Source: an uncultured Eubacteriales bacterium
GTDB taxonomy: Bacteria; Bacillota; Clostridia; Christensenellales; CAG-138
NCBI GenBank assembly: GCA_900544555.1
Contig: UQWD01000020.1
Span: forward strand, 1-34,437
Reading direction: 5' to 3'
Length of the DNA: 34,437 bases
Part shown: in pieces, positions 1 through 7,658 of the stretch
Numbering within the stretch: position 1 is the stretch's first letter
Layout: each line of letters begins with the position of its first letter
The notes under the pieces: generated by a model
Seen by the model: the letters and a program-made list of their open reading frames with translations, nothing else
Told to the model about the DNA's origin: nothing
Database searches by the model: none
Made by a program: the position numbers and the translations under genes

Positions 1-78
1 TTGCGCGCCCGCCTGTGTGATGGCGTTAAATAATGTGCTTTTACCTACGTTGGGCAGCCCGACAACACCTAATTTCAT
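1..78 (-). CDS. ychF: YchF/OLA1-type P-loop NTPase, N-terminal fragment
   Basis: Only the first 26 codons are inside the window; the gene runs off the left edge. The start MKLGVVGLPNVGKSTLFNAI is the G1/Walker A region (GLPNVGKST) characteristic of the Obg-related YchF family, soluble ATP/GTP-binding proteins associated with ribosomes and the oxidative stress response in other bacteria. The ATG at 76-78 is preceded on the minus strand by GAAGGAG at good spacing, which fixes the start. The family name rests on this short but very distinctive N-terminus; the rest of the protein cannot be inspected. Confidence 0.9.
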   Translation of the reverse strand, partial: MKLGVVGLPNVGKSTLFNAITQAGAQ

Positions 79-217
79 ATATTTACACTTCTCCTTCGTT
101 ATCAATTTGCGGTCGTTTCGTAAAGGTTTTGCACCGCCATTAACGCGATTCTTCAGCCTTCAAATAGCTGAATACGCTTTGATACAGGCTCATGAACAGC
201 CCTATCATTCTTTTTCT

Positions 218-536
218 TTATTTTTGCGCGACAAATAATTTCCTCAGCGGCTTAGGCCGGTTCCACTGCTATTGCGGCATATGTATGGCAAAGGCGCTTG
301 CATTCGGAAACGTTTGAACCACTCCTGCCGAACCGAACAGACTGCGTATTCCTTCACCATCTTCTTTGAAACCAAATTGCAGCTAAAGGGTTCATCAACA
401 GCATAATAAAAAATATAAAACCGCTTACGGTAACTGCTCCGTGTGTTGGCGGCATATCCCCGAATAACTCCTTAAACCACAAATCAAACCATATTATACG
501 GCCATGTTTGATGGAAAAAAGCTTCGGGATCTCATA
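218..536 (-). pseudogene. probable decayed membrane-protein gene remnant
   Basis: No intact gene is present, but two neighbouring minus-strand frames read like protein. From 536 to 354 one frame is open between stops and encodes a Trp-rich stretch with a hydrophobic membrane segment (GFIFFIMLLMNPLAAIWF). It contains an ATG at 453-455 preceded by AAGGAG, so a 33-residue small membrane protein is the alternative reading. From about 387 to 218 a second frame continues with soluble-looking sequence, interrupted by TAG at 269-271. One frameshift plus two stops would join them. I do not recognise the family. The remnant lies between the orphan promoter at 670-698 and ychF, in AT-richer DNA. Confidence 0.3.
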
Positions 537-669
537 TCATGACCCTGCAACCGGATACGAGTTTATTCATACGCAGTAAATCACTTTTTTAGCGCATACC
601 GCGGTTATTTATATTGACCATCCTTTCTTTGACAAGCGCCCCTTCAAAAAGAGCCTTGCGACACATAGA

Positions 670-698
670 ATTCTACCACAATGGCTTGTGTATCTCAA
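670..698 (-). promoter_or_regulatory. strong sigma-A-type promoter without an intact gene
   Basis: On the minus strand TTGAGA (693-698) is separated by exactly 17 bases from TAGAAT (670-675). Transcription would run left through about 580 bases with no intact gene before ychF. The interval 537-875 contains nothing else I can support as coding. The transcript could be a long ychF leader, a non-coding RNA or the leader of the decayed gene. Confidence 0.5.
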
Positions 699-875
699 GA
701 GCAGTCATATGCAAAAAGCATGCAAAAACCCTTCTGTTTGATGGTGTTTTGTGCCGGCAAGAGAACAAAAGGGCAATTTGGCCCGCGGCATACTTTACAA
801 TGTTGAATACTATTTTGCTAAACTCTGCGGTTTCAATTCATTTTAATGTCATATTTAAATGGATTGCAGGCGTAA

Positions 876-910
876 CGGCAAGGGCTCGCAAAACCTGCGA
901 GCCCTTGCCG
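876..910 (-). terminator. hairpin downstream of the amidase gene
   Basis: A perfect 15-bp inverted repeat (876-890 with 896-910, loop of 5) begins 25 bases beyond the stop codon of the minus-strand amidase gene. It has the position and stability of a terminator, but no clear U-run follows on the minus strand, so it may instead protect the 3' end. Confidence 0.6.
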
Positions 911-934
911 CTGTATCTAGTTAAAAATCATTAT

Positions 935-2293
935 TTAGGGCTGAGTAACGGAATAATAGCCGCAAGTAATGTAACTTCTTGCGAACGAGCCTATGGATTG
1001 GGATGTATAAGAGGATACCGTTTGATACGCGCTGTTGGTAGGGGATGTGTGCGCTGCGATTTTTACGTCTGCTTTTGTCCTTGATCCAGCGGTTCCGCTT
1101 ACCTGCGTAACGAACATCGCGTGATCCAAGGTGGTTGCGGATGGCGCGCCGCCCCAATCGACAGACAATACGTTTCCTACTTCCGCATTTTGAATTCCGT
1201 TGCTGTAAATTGCATTACCGTACGGACCCTCCGCAGAAGTAGAACTTGCTTGCATTAGCTTAGCAAATCCGCGAACATTATCCCATGCCCAGTTGTAATA
1301 GAACTCGGAATAGTAAGTAGTTGATTGATTGCGGCACCAAACGTTAAAAGCGCCGGTCCCAACCCTGCTGGTAGGAACGGCTGGACGAGCAGTCGTACTT
1401 GAGCCGCTGCCGCCTAAACCGGCCCAAACGCATTGGGAGGAGAAATTTTGGCAGTTGTTTCCGGTTGTAAAGCCAAACGTCGAGTTTGAAGTGTCTTTAT
1501 AATGACTTGCGGCATAGCTGACCGCGGCGCTTGTATCATATGTCCATTTGTTCAGTGAAGCTTTAGGCTCGGCCTCAGAAGCCTTCTCGTCCTCGATAAT
1601 TGGCGCTTCTGTTCTTTTTTGCATTTGCTCCAGCTGAGCCGAAATCGCCGCTTCAACATCAAGCGCTTCATATACAAAGCCCTCGTCCAACTCCCACGGA
1701 TCGTTCGTCCTTACCCCGACGATTGACCATTCCTTAGCTCCTTTTGCCAAATCAAAAGTGTATTCTCTGCGCCGGAAGCTTTCATCGCCAAATCCGTCCG
1801 TGACATAGTAGGTATAAGATTCTACTACGGTGGCCGTAGCGGAGGATTCGTCAACATCGGCTGTAAATGAGTCAAACACCAGATTATCACTTGTTATTTC
1901 CCAGCCGAGCGTTTTATACAAAGCGGCTAAATAATCATACTCTGAGTTTCGGTATGCAATTTCCGCTGAGCTTTTATTAGCCGCCGCGACAAACGCATCG
2001 TTGGAATAGGAAGCAGGCATTCTTACATAAGCCCGGGAAGCTGCCAGATAGGCCTTGCAGATAGTCTCAATTTGTAATTCGTCCGAACTTGACCGGCGAG
2101 CGGATTGTGTTACGCCTTGGTATTGAGCTTGTGAAAAATCAAGCGTATCAAAACCAACGGAAGATGCCAGTGCGGTATCGATATTAAATGCGGGTTCCGT
2201 CGCCAAACTCGCGGCGCCCATAACAAGCCCGCAGCTTAATATCATCATCAGTGACAGACAACTGGCAAGTAGTTTTTTACGAAAAGTTTTCAT
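935..2293 (-). CDS. secreted protein with C-terminal Amidase_6-type domain
   Basis: A 452-residue exported protein. The N-terminus is a signal peptide (KKLL, then a hydrophobic core to about residue 30). Residues about 75-200 form an alpha+beta region ending in a W-S-I-V strand, similar in style to NTF2-like extracellular domains. Residues about 250-450 match the putative amidase family PF12671: W-x-Y-x(4)-A-V-x-Y-A-A, then NNCQNFSSQCVWAGLGG with likely nucleophile C281, DHAMFV with H391 and AAHT with H415. Members are thought to act on the cell wall or on peptides, but the substrate is unknown. The ATG is preceded by AAAGGAG. The gene is last in the sigma-factor operon, so it is probably an output of that sigma factor. 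Confidence 0.8.
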   Translation of the reverse strand: MKTFRKKLLASCLSLMMILSCGLVMGAASLATEPAFNIDTALASSVGFDTLDFSQAQYQGVTQSARRSSSDELQIETICKAYLAASRAYVRMPASYSNDAFVAAANKSSAEIAYRNSEYDYLAALYKTLGWEITSDNLVFDSFTADVDESSATATVVESYTYYVTDGFGDESFRRREYTFDLAKGAKEWSIVGVRTNDPWELDEGFVYEALDVEAAISAQLEQMQKRTEAPIIEDEKASEAEPKASLNKWTYDTSAAVSYAASHYKDTSNSTFGFTTGNNCQNFSSQCVWAGLGGSGSSTTARPAVPTSRVGTGAFNVWCRNQSTTYYSEFYYNWAWDNVRGFAKLMQASSTSAEGPYGNAIYSNGIQNAEVGNVLSVDWGGAPSATTLDHAMFVTQVSGTAGSRTKADVKIAAHTSPTNSAYQTVSSYTSQSIGSFARSYITCGYYSVTQP

Positions 2294-2330
2294 GGTAAAC
2301 TCCTTTCTTTGTATAGAAGATATTTGATTT

Positions 2331-2870
2331 TTAACTCAACTGGTTTGGAGCGGTATTATCCGAAATAGTCCAGTTATTGCTTTTTGGATCGTGAACCAAG
2401 TAGAAATACTGTTCTACGTAGCCATCGTCCAAAAAGGTTTTTGTATGGTCGTATCGAACATGATAGCGTGCAATAATCACGATAAAATGATTAAGCAGTA
2501 TATCATCCGTCCATCCGCGAGCATCAGCCAACTGGCTCCCCAAATAAAGGTTACGAACTCGTTCCGTTTCACTATCATCAACGAAAACTGTTTCAAGGCG
2601 CACTTCCAACGTGTAATCTTTATCAACTTGATTTTGGATAGCGCTTTGCACTGTACTAACAGGATCGCTCGCCGGTATTTGAATTCACGGATCAAATAAT
2701 CCCAGCGCATAGGCCGTAAAGCCGCACAGCATTAAAAAGCCAATGATTGCTGCGACCAGGGGCCAGAGTTTCCAACGTGGTGAAACAGTTAGCGTCGCTG
2801 TTTCTTTTGCGTGAACAACATAATGATCATCTATCCCCCCCAGTGCATTTAAGATTTGCATAGCGGTCAC
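2331..2870 (-). pseudogene. sigma-associated membrane protein interrupted by in-frame TGA
   Basis: One reading frame of 180 codons is split by TGA at 2685-2687 (codon 62). Before the stop there is a short cytoplasmic region with I-L-N-A-L-G-G-I-D-D, the N-terminal signature of membrane proteins encoded after ECF sigma factors in Clostridia, and a membrane helix at about residues 35-57 ending GLFDP. After the stop the same frame continues without a shift for about 118 codons into a plausible extracellular domain ending in Y-L-V-H-D-P-K-S-N-N-W-T-I. A GTG at 2649-2651 lies in the downstream half but has no ribosome binding site. The start is GTG at 2868-2870, 44 bases inside the sigma gene, with AAAGGAGGG upstream. 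Probably a nonsense-mutated anti-sigma-like or stress-sensing protein; readthrough is the alternative. Confidence 0.65.
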
Positions 2871-3426
2871 AATATCTACCCTCCTTTCCTAAGCGTTCCA
2901 ACAGCTTCTGTCGGGTTCTGTAAAGCATAGACTTTACTTTACTTTGGCTAAAACCAAATTGACAGCATATTTGTTGCATGGAGTCGAGATACCAATATCT
3001 GCATATAAAGACGTCCCGTTCAATTTGGGGAATTTGGGCAAGAAAACTATTCAAAATTTTTGTTAATTCCAAAGCAAGTATTTCGTCCTCTACGTTACTC
3101 TTGGCGGGAATGCAATCTTTTAATTCTTCAAGTGCGATGTTAACCCGGTTGCCCCCGCGCTTATCCCTGTTTTTGTCCCTCCACTTGTTTAGCGACAGCC
3201 TGCGGGTGATTTTTCCGAGAAAAGTAGATAGAATCGAGGGCCTATGAGGCGGCATGCTGTTCCATGCGCTTAAATAGGTATCATTGACGGCCTCTTCGGT
3301 GTCCTCACTGTTTGCTAAAATGTTATGCGCTATTGTGCGGCAATAATTTCCATACTTTTTCGCGGTTTCAGCAATAGCCGTTTCAGAACGGAGCCAATAC
3401 AGATCAACAATTCTGCTGTCTTCCAA
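2827..3426 (-). CDS. ECF-type RNA polymerase sigma factor
   Basis: A 199-residue sigma-70 family protein with the two-domain extracytoplasmic-function layout. Region 2 spans about residues 10-75 and contains D-T-E-E-A-V-N-D-T-Y-L-S-A-W, the core-binding and -10 recognition helix. Region 4 spans about 120-175, with I-P-Q-I-E-R-D-V-F-I-C-R-Y-W and the helix-turn-helix around C-Q-F-G-F-S-Q-S-K-V-K-S-M-L-Y-R. The start is TTG at 3424-3426, supported by AAAAGGAGG seven bases upstream. It overlaps the following membrane-protein gene by 44 bases, so the two are probably translationally coupled. With the amidase gene it forms a three-gene minus-strand operon. Because the presumed partner is broken, the factor may be unregulated. 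Confidence 0.85.
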   Translation of the reverse strand: MEDSRIVDLYWLRSETAIAETAKKYGNYCRTIAHNILANSEDTEEAVNDTYLSAWNSMPPHRPSILSTFLGKITRRLSLNKWRDKNRDKRGGNRVNIALEELKDCIPAKSNVEDEILALELTKILNSFLAQIPQIERDVFICRYWYLDSMQQICCQFGFSQSKVKSMLYRTRQKLLERLGKEGRYCDRYANLKCTGGDR

Positions 3427-3474
3427 TGATACCCCTCCTTTTGAATAGTTTCTTACTTATCTACTCACCAAATT

Positions 3475-3490
3475 GTTGCATTGGTTGCAT
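3475..3490 (-). promoter_or_regulatory. ATGCAAC direct repeat upstream of the sigma gene
   Basis: On the minus strand ATGCAAC and AATGCAAC lie 9 bases apart, about 50 bases upstream of the sigma-factor start. The position suits the -35 element of an autoregulated ECF promoter, but no -10 partner can be defined with confidence. Confidence 0.3.
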
Positions 3491-3519
3491 AAAAAAGGCA
3501 GAAATTTGTCTCAATGCTA

Positions 3520-3798
3520 TTAGTTTTTTACCATACGGTTGCCGCTCACGAAATCAATAACTATTCTATACCCAATAATTGTTGAAACGGCAGCCTTCAT
3601 TCGGAAAAGCTTGACAGCGCCTATATCTTTGCTTTGTAACCGCGCACAGGCGGCGGGGAATTGATTATTATTTATCGCGACGGGGCTGCTATAATCATCC
3701 CACCTTCCTGCTAGTCTTTGGCTGCAATGCTTTATGCACAAAAAATTATTAAATTTCAAACCGACATTAAATATACAAAGTATAATTTTCATCATCAT
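3520..3798 (-). CDS. hypothetical small protein, doubtful
   Basis: A 92-residue reading frame that I do not recognise. It begins M-M-M-K-I-I-L-C-I-F and contains five cysteines and a basic, hydrophobic C-terminal half (A-A-V-S-T-I-I-G-Y-R-I-V-I-D-F), but shows no family motif. In its favour are GGAG five bases before the ATG, a perfect dyad 11 bases further upstream and a TATAAT box on the same strand. Against it are the odd composition, the AT-rich setting and the lack of a conserved neighbour. It could be a remnant, or the promoter may drive a small RNA. Beyond its stop, 3491-3519 shows nothing. Confidence 0.3.
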   Translation of the reverse strand: MMMKIILCIFNVGLKFNNFLCIKHCSQRLAGRWDDYSSPVAINNNQFPAACARLQSKDIGAVKLFRMKAAVSTIIGYRIVIDFVSGNRMVKN

Positions 3799-3808
3799 AA
3801 TCTCCGTT

Positions 3809-3873
3809 TATACATTTGCTATGTATAGACTAATAAATATCACCTTTAGCGCTGCTGGCGCATTTATATTATA
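3809..3873 (-). promoter_or_regulatory. TATAAT box and perfect dyad
   Basis: TATAAT (3868-3873, minus strand) has only a poor -35 partner. Downstream in the would-be leader is a perfect inverted repeat TATACAT-5-ATGTATA (3809-3827), which could be an operator or an RNA hairpin. The interval 3874-4056 is AT-rich and shows nothing else. Confidence 0.35.
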
Positions 3874-4056
3874 ACATAGACTTTATTATCCGAAAATTAT
3901 AGATTTTCCATTATTTTATACAATTCATTCTAAGCTTAAATAAAGAAGGTTGTCTTTTAAAATTCACGAGCGCCCTAATGAAACCCTTAACCCGATTCGA
4001 TATAATCGTTCCATTTTTATAGCGGCGCCGCTTTTACCCAGCGTATAAACGTGTTT

Positions 4057-4950
4057 TTACATGTTATCAAAAAGGCTGATTTGGTCGCAGCGGTAGGGAA
4101 GCGCGATTAAGTCCGCGATTTCCCGCTGCCTGTAAGCCAAACGTTTTTTTTCGCATTCAGACATAAAGGCTTCCCAGAGGCCGGGCTCGGGCGAGTAACA
4201 CCAGTATGAAAGCCCGTAACGGTTGATATATTTTTCTTTCAGTCCACCAAACCCTTCATCCAAGCGCGCATAGAAGTATTCACGCTGGCCTTCACGAATG
4301 GAAACCGGGAGGCCGGGTTCCGCGTATACCCAGCGCGCGCCGGAGTCGGCGGCCTTTTGGACGATAGCGCGCACGTTCTCAACGGTATCGTTTATAAAAG
4401 GCAATAACGGCATGAGCAAGACCCCGCACATCACGCCCATACGCGATAATGATTGGATAGCCTTAAAGCGATCACCGGTTGCGCATACGTTGGGCTCCAC
4501 CCTTTTGCACAGCGCGTCGTCCGCCGTCGTGATGGTTAAGCCGGCGACCGCGGGCGCGTATCTTCCGATATTTTGGATTAGCTCGGCGTCCCTGAGTATC
4601 AGGTTGGATTTTGTTAAAATCACTACGCCAAACCGCTCGCCGCATATCAGTTTGAGCGCCCCGCGTGTCAGGTTGAGGCCGCTTTCAAGCGGGTTATAAG
4701 GGTCGCTCATCGATCCGGTAAGTATCGTACCCCTGCGACGCTTCGACTTAAGCTCGCGCGCCAATATCGCCAGCGCGTTTTCCTTGGCGCGCGGGGTATC
4801 AAACCTTTCTATGCCGTAGCACGCTGAACGGCTGTCGCAGTAAATGCAGCCGTGCGGGCAGCCCCGGTATAAATTCATATTGTAATTGCAGCCGAACCAT
4901 CCTTTTTTCATATATGCCGATAAGATGGTTTTAGCCGGAATAGTCTCCAT
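4057..4950 (-). CDS. radical SAM protein, SPL/Rv2578c-like
   Basis: A 297-residue cytoplasmic radical SAM enzyme. It has the spacing C31-x3-C35-x2-C38 (Y-R-G-C-P-H-G-C-I-Y-C-D-S) for the [4Fe-4S] cluster that cleaves S-adenosylmethionine. It also has T-G-S-M-S-D-P-Y-N-P-L-E and L-T-K-S-N-L-I-L-R-D, which are typical of the spore photoproduct lyase-like COG1533 group. The reaction and substrate are unknown for most of this group, and I do not claim DNA repair here. The start is ATG at 4948-4950 because GGAGG lies five bases upstream; a longer frame to 5001 lacks a ribosome binding site. It stands alone, divergent from the two-component genes. Confidence 0.85.
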   Translation of the reverse strand: METIPAKTILSAYMKKGWFGCNYNMNLYRGCPHGCIYCDSRSACYGIERFDTPRAKENALAILARELKSKRRRGTILTGSMSDPYNPLESGLNLTRGALKLICGERFGVVILTKSNLILRDAELIQNIGRYAPAVAGLTITTADDALCKRVEPNVCATGDRFKAIQSLSRMGVMCGVLLMPLLPFINDTVENVRAIVQKAADSGARWVYAEPGLPVSIREGQREYFYARLDEGFGGLKEKYINRYGLSYWCYSPEPGLWEAFMSECEKKRLAYRQREIADLIALPYRCDQISLFDNM

Positions 4951-5112
4951 AAAGCCTCCGTTTATCGGGATTTCTATGCGCATTATCCGCTTTTTTATCA
5001 TAGCATTGGCGGGGGTTAAAGAAAAGTCATACGAAACTTCCGATTACGGTTCTTTGGTTTTACCGCGCTTTGTGCGGATTATTAAGCGTTCCTTAACTTT
5101 TTTGGCGCGCGC

Positions 5113-5141
5113 TTGATAAGGGCTTACGCGCGTTGTAAGAT
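5113..5141 (+). promoter_or_regulatory. promoter for the response regulator operon
   Basis: TTGATA (5113-5118), a 17-base spacer and TAAGAT (5136-5141) lie about 60 bases before the response regulator start. Confidence 0.6.
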
Positions 5142-5207
5142 GTAAACTAAGACAAAACGGAGACTGCGCCGCTTGTTTAACGTGCGTGTCCGGACAAGGA
5201 GATTTTT

Positions 5208-5891
5208 GTGAGGATTCTTTTAGCGGAGGATGACCGCGCTATAGCGTCCGGTATAGAATATTCGCTCATTTGTGAGGGTTTTGAGGTTGTGCTGTGCTTT
5301 AATGCTAAGAGCGCGGTTTGCCGCGCTCGGGAGGGAGGAATTGACCTTTACCTGCTCGATATCAATTTGCCGGACGGGAGCGGTTATGATATCTGCCGCG
5401 CGGTAAGGGAATATGGGGAAGCGCCCGTTATTTTCCTCACTGCCAGCGACGATGAGGTAAATGTGGTAATGGGCCTCGATATGGGAGCGGACGATTACAT
5501 AACAAAACCATTTAGGGTGAGGGAGCTTATCAGCCGCATACACACGGTTCTTCGGCGGTATAAAAAAACAGCCCAGTCAAACGAAAACTTCATTGCCGTG
5601 GAGAATATCAGGATTGACGCGCGCCGGGCGAAAGTATTTAAGGGCGGTGCGGAAGTGGATTTAACGGCCCTTGAATACCGGCTGCTGCTCCAGCTAGCAT
5701 GTAATTTGGGGCTGGCGCTTACGCGCGCTCAGCTACTTGAGGGCATATGGGACGCCGCGGGGAGCTTTGTTAACGACAACACGCTGACCGTTTACATCAA
5801 GCGCCTTAGGGATAAGCTTGAGGAGGATCCTCAAAACCCAAGGGTGATTCAAACTGTGCGCGGTATCGGCTACCGGATGGGCGGGGATTGA
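5208..5891 (+). CDS. OmpR-family response regulator
   Basis: A 227-residue DNA-binding response regulator. The receiver domain (1-120) shows the acidic pair D8/D9, phosphoacceptor D51 (L-L-D-I-N-L-P-D-G), T78 (F-L-T-A-S) and K100 (I-T-K-P-F). The C-terminal winged helix (about 130-225) ends T-V-R-G-I-G-Y-R-M, typical of the OmpR/PhoB class. The start is GTG, with AAGGAG six bases upstream. The kinase gene overlaps its stop codon, and an ABC export module follows, so its target is probably the ABC promoter at 6900-6943. Confidence 0.93.
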   Translation: MRILLAEDDRAIASGIEYSLICEGFEVVLCFNAKSAVCRAREGGIDLYLLDINLPDGSGYDICRAVREYGEAPVIFLTASDDEVNVVMGLDMGADDYITKPFRVRELISRIHTVLRRYKKTAQSNENFIAVENIRIDARRAKVFKGGAEVDLTALEYRLLLQLACNLGLALTRAQLLEGIWDAAGSFVNDNTLTVYIKRLRDKLEEDPQNPRVIQTVRGIGYRMGGD

Positions 5892-6892
5892 TGCTCAGAA
5901 ACAGAGAATTAAACTTTGCGGCGGCGGCATGGGTAATCATTTCCCTGGCCGGCGCGTTTATATGCTGGGCGTTTGATTACCGCGCCGGCATTGCCGCTCT
6001 AGGGATGGCATTGTGCCTTGGGATCTGCTACTTCATATTAACGCTGCGCCGTTACCGCGCGCTCAAACGGATGGCGCAATATCTGGCCCGCGTGTACGGG
6101 GGCGCTCCGCCGCTTGATATACGCGACAACCGCGAGGGCGAGCTGAGCATTTTAAAAAACGATCTATACAAGGTAACCGTTACGCTTTACGAACAGGCAG
6201 AGCAGCTTAGCAGGGATAAAAAATTCCTGGCGGATACCCTATCCGACATATCCCATCAGCTAAAAACGCCGCTTACCTCAATTTCCGTCATTGCGGAGCT
6301 TATCAGGAATGAGAGCATGCCTCACGCAAAACGAATGGAGTTCCTTACCAGCATGGATATACAGCTCAGGCGTGTAGAGTGGCTTGTTGAATCGCTATTA
6401 AAGCTAGCCCGTATTGACGCTGACGCTATCAGCTTTGAAATCAAGCCCATTAAAATCCGGCGGTTGATTGAAACGGCGTGCGCCCCTCTTATCATCGCGA
6501 TAGAGCTTAAGGAGCAGGAGCTGATAATCGATTGCGCGCACGAGCTTATCTGGGCGGGCGACTTAAAGTGGACGGCGGAGGCGCTAACAAATGTAATAAA
6601 AAATTGCACGGAACACACGCCGAACGGCGGAAGGATCTTAATACGGTGCGAAGAAAACGCGCTGCATACGCTGATAACGGTTTCTGATACGGGAGGAGGC
6701 GCGCCCCCGGAGGATATCCCGCATATTTTTGAGCGCTTCTACCGGGGTAAAAACGCCGCGGAGGGCAGCGTGGGCGTGGGCCTTGCGATGAGCAGGGCGA
6801 TTTTACATAGCCAAAACGCGGATATATCGTTCAGAAACGGCGCTCATGGCGCGGTCTTTACCATTAAGCTGTACAAAAAAGCGTCTATGTGA
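5891..6892 (+). CDS. sensor histidine kinase with almost no extracytoplasmic domain
   Basis: A membrane histidine kinase of about 333 residues. Two membrane helices (about 12-30 and 34-53) are separated by a few residues only, so there is no external sensor domain. The dimerisation/phosphoacceptor motif is D-I-S-H-Q-L-K-T-P-L-T with the histidine near residue 122. The HATPase domain follows with an N-box (T-N-V-I-K-N-C-T-E-H) and G boxes (D-T-G-G-G, G-V-G-L-A-M-S). ATG at 5891 overlaps the regulator stop (TGATG); TTG at 5888 is possible in the same frame. The layout resembles intramembrane-sensing kinases that read the state of a partner ABC transporter, which is what follows here. Confidence 0.92.
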   Translation: MLRNRELNFAAAAWVIISLAGAFICWAFDYRAGIAALGMALCLGICYFILTLRRYRALKRMAQYLARVYGGAPPLDIRDNREGELSILKNDLYKVTVTLYEQAEQLSRDKKFLADTLSDISHQLKTPLTSISVIAELIRNESMPHAKRMEFLTSMDIQLRRVEWLVESLLKLARIDADAISFEIKPIKIRRLIETACAPLIIAIELKEQELIIDCAHELIWAGDLKWTAEALTNVIKNCTEHTPNGGRILIRCEENALHTLITVSDTGGGAPPEDIPHIFERFYRGKNAAEGSVGVGLAMSRAILHSQNADISFRNGAHGAVFTIKLYKKASM

Positions 6893-6899
6893 CGGAACA

Positions 6900-6943
6900 G
6901 TCATTTAAATTGTCACGGGTTCGTCATTGTGGGGGCCTATACT
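6900..6943 (+). promoter_or_regulatory. ABC operon promoter with three GTCA direct repeats
   Basis: TATACT (6938-6943) is a good -10 box without a good -35. Just upstream GTCATT, GTCACG and GTCATT begin at 6900, 6912 and 6923, spaced 12 and 11 bases. Helical-turn direct repeats before a weak -35 are what an OmpR-type activator would need. Confidence 0.5.
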
Positions 6944-6974
6944 CTAAACAGAACACAATTAAATGGAGGTCTGT

Positions 6975-7658
6975 ATGGAGCTTTTAAGAGTTGAGAACGT
7001 TTCAAAGGTATACGGCGCGGGCGAAAACGCCGTACGCGCTCTCGATAAGGTATCGTTCAGCGTGGAAAAGGGGGAATTTGTGGCGATAATCGGTCCTTCA
7101 GGCTCCGGTAAATCCACGCTGCTGCATATCCTCGGCGGCGTGGACCGCCCTACGTCTGGAAAGGTGTATATGCAAAATACCGATATGTACGCGATGAACG
7201 AGAGCGCGCTCGCCGTTTTCCGCCGCAGGCAGATAGGGCTGGTGTACCAGTTTTACAATCTGATCCCGGTTTTAAACGTTGAAGAGAACCTGACCCTGCC
7301 CTTGCTGCTCGACGGGCGCAGGGTGGATGGGCAGCAGCTTTCCGGCCTTGTGGAGACGCTTGGCCTTAAGGACAGGCTGGGGCACCTTCCTAACGAGCTT
7401 TCCGGCGGACAGCAGCAGCGCGTATCGATCGGCAGGGCGCTGGTGTGCCACCCGGCGGTCATGCTGGCGGATGAACCCACCGGTAATCTGGACAGTAAAA
7501 ACAGCGCGGAGATCATTGAGCTAATCAAGCATTTCAACCAGACGGACGGGCAGACGCTCATTGTTATCACGCATGACGAGCGCATCGCGCTTCAGGCAAA
7601 GCGGATTATCGCCATTGAAGACGGGCGCATTTCCAGCGACGAGGTGATCCGCAGATGA
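6975..7658 (+). CDS. ABC transporter ATPase, MacB/LolD type
   Basis: A 227-residue ATPase that powers the adjoining permease. Walker A is GPSGSGKS (40-47), the signature L-S-G-G-Q-Q-Q-R and Walker B L-A-D-E-P-T-G-N-L-D-S are complete, and the H-loop is I-T-H-D-E. The Q-Q-Q-R plus G-N-L-D-S pattern is typical of the LolD/MacB/BceA group that works with FtsX-fold permeases. The start is ATG 6975, since GGAGG lies just before it; an upstream in-frame ATG at 6963 would place that site inside the gene. The stop overlaps the permease start (ATGA). Confidence 0.93.
   Translation: MELLRVENVSKVYGAGENAVRALDKVSFSVEKGEFVAIIGPSGSGKSTLLHILGGVDRPTSGKVYMQNTDMYAMNESALAVFRRRQIGLVYQFYNLIPVLNVEENLTLPLLLDGRRVDGQQLSGLVETLGLKDRLGHLPNELSGGQQQRVSIGRALVCHPAVMLADEPTGNLDSKNSAEIIELIKHFNQTDGQTLIVITHDERIALQAKRIIAIEDGRISSDEVIRR

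Noticed and set aside
614..1084. 156-codon plus-strand ORF
   Set aside because: It runs through the amidase terminator hairpin and antisense to the amidase gene; no ribosome binding site and an implausible product.
2685..2687. selenocysteine codon in the interrupted membrane protein
   Set aside because: I see no convincing SECIS-type hairpin directly downstream, and an external domain junction is not a redox site. A nonsense mutation is simpler.
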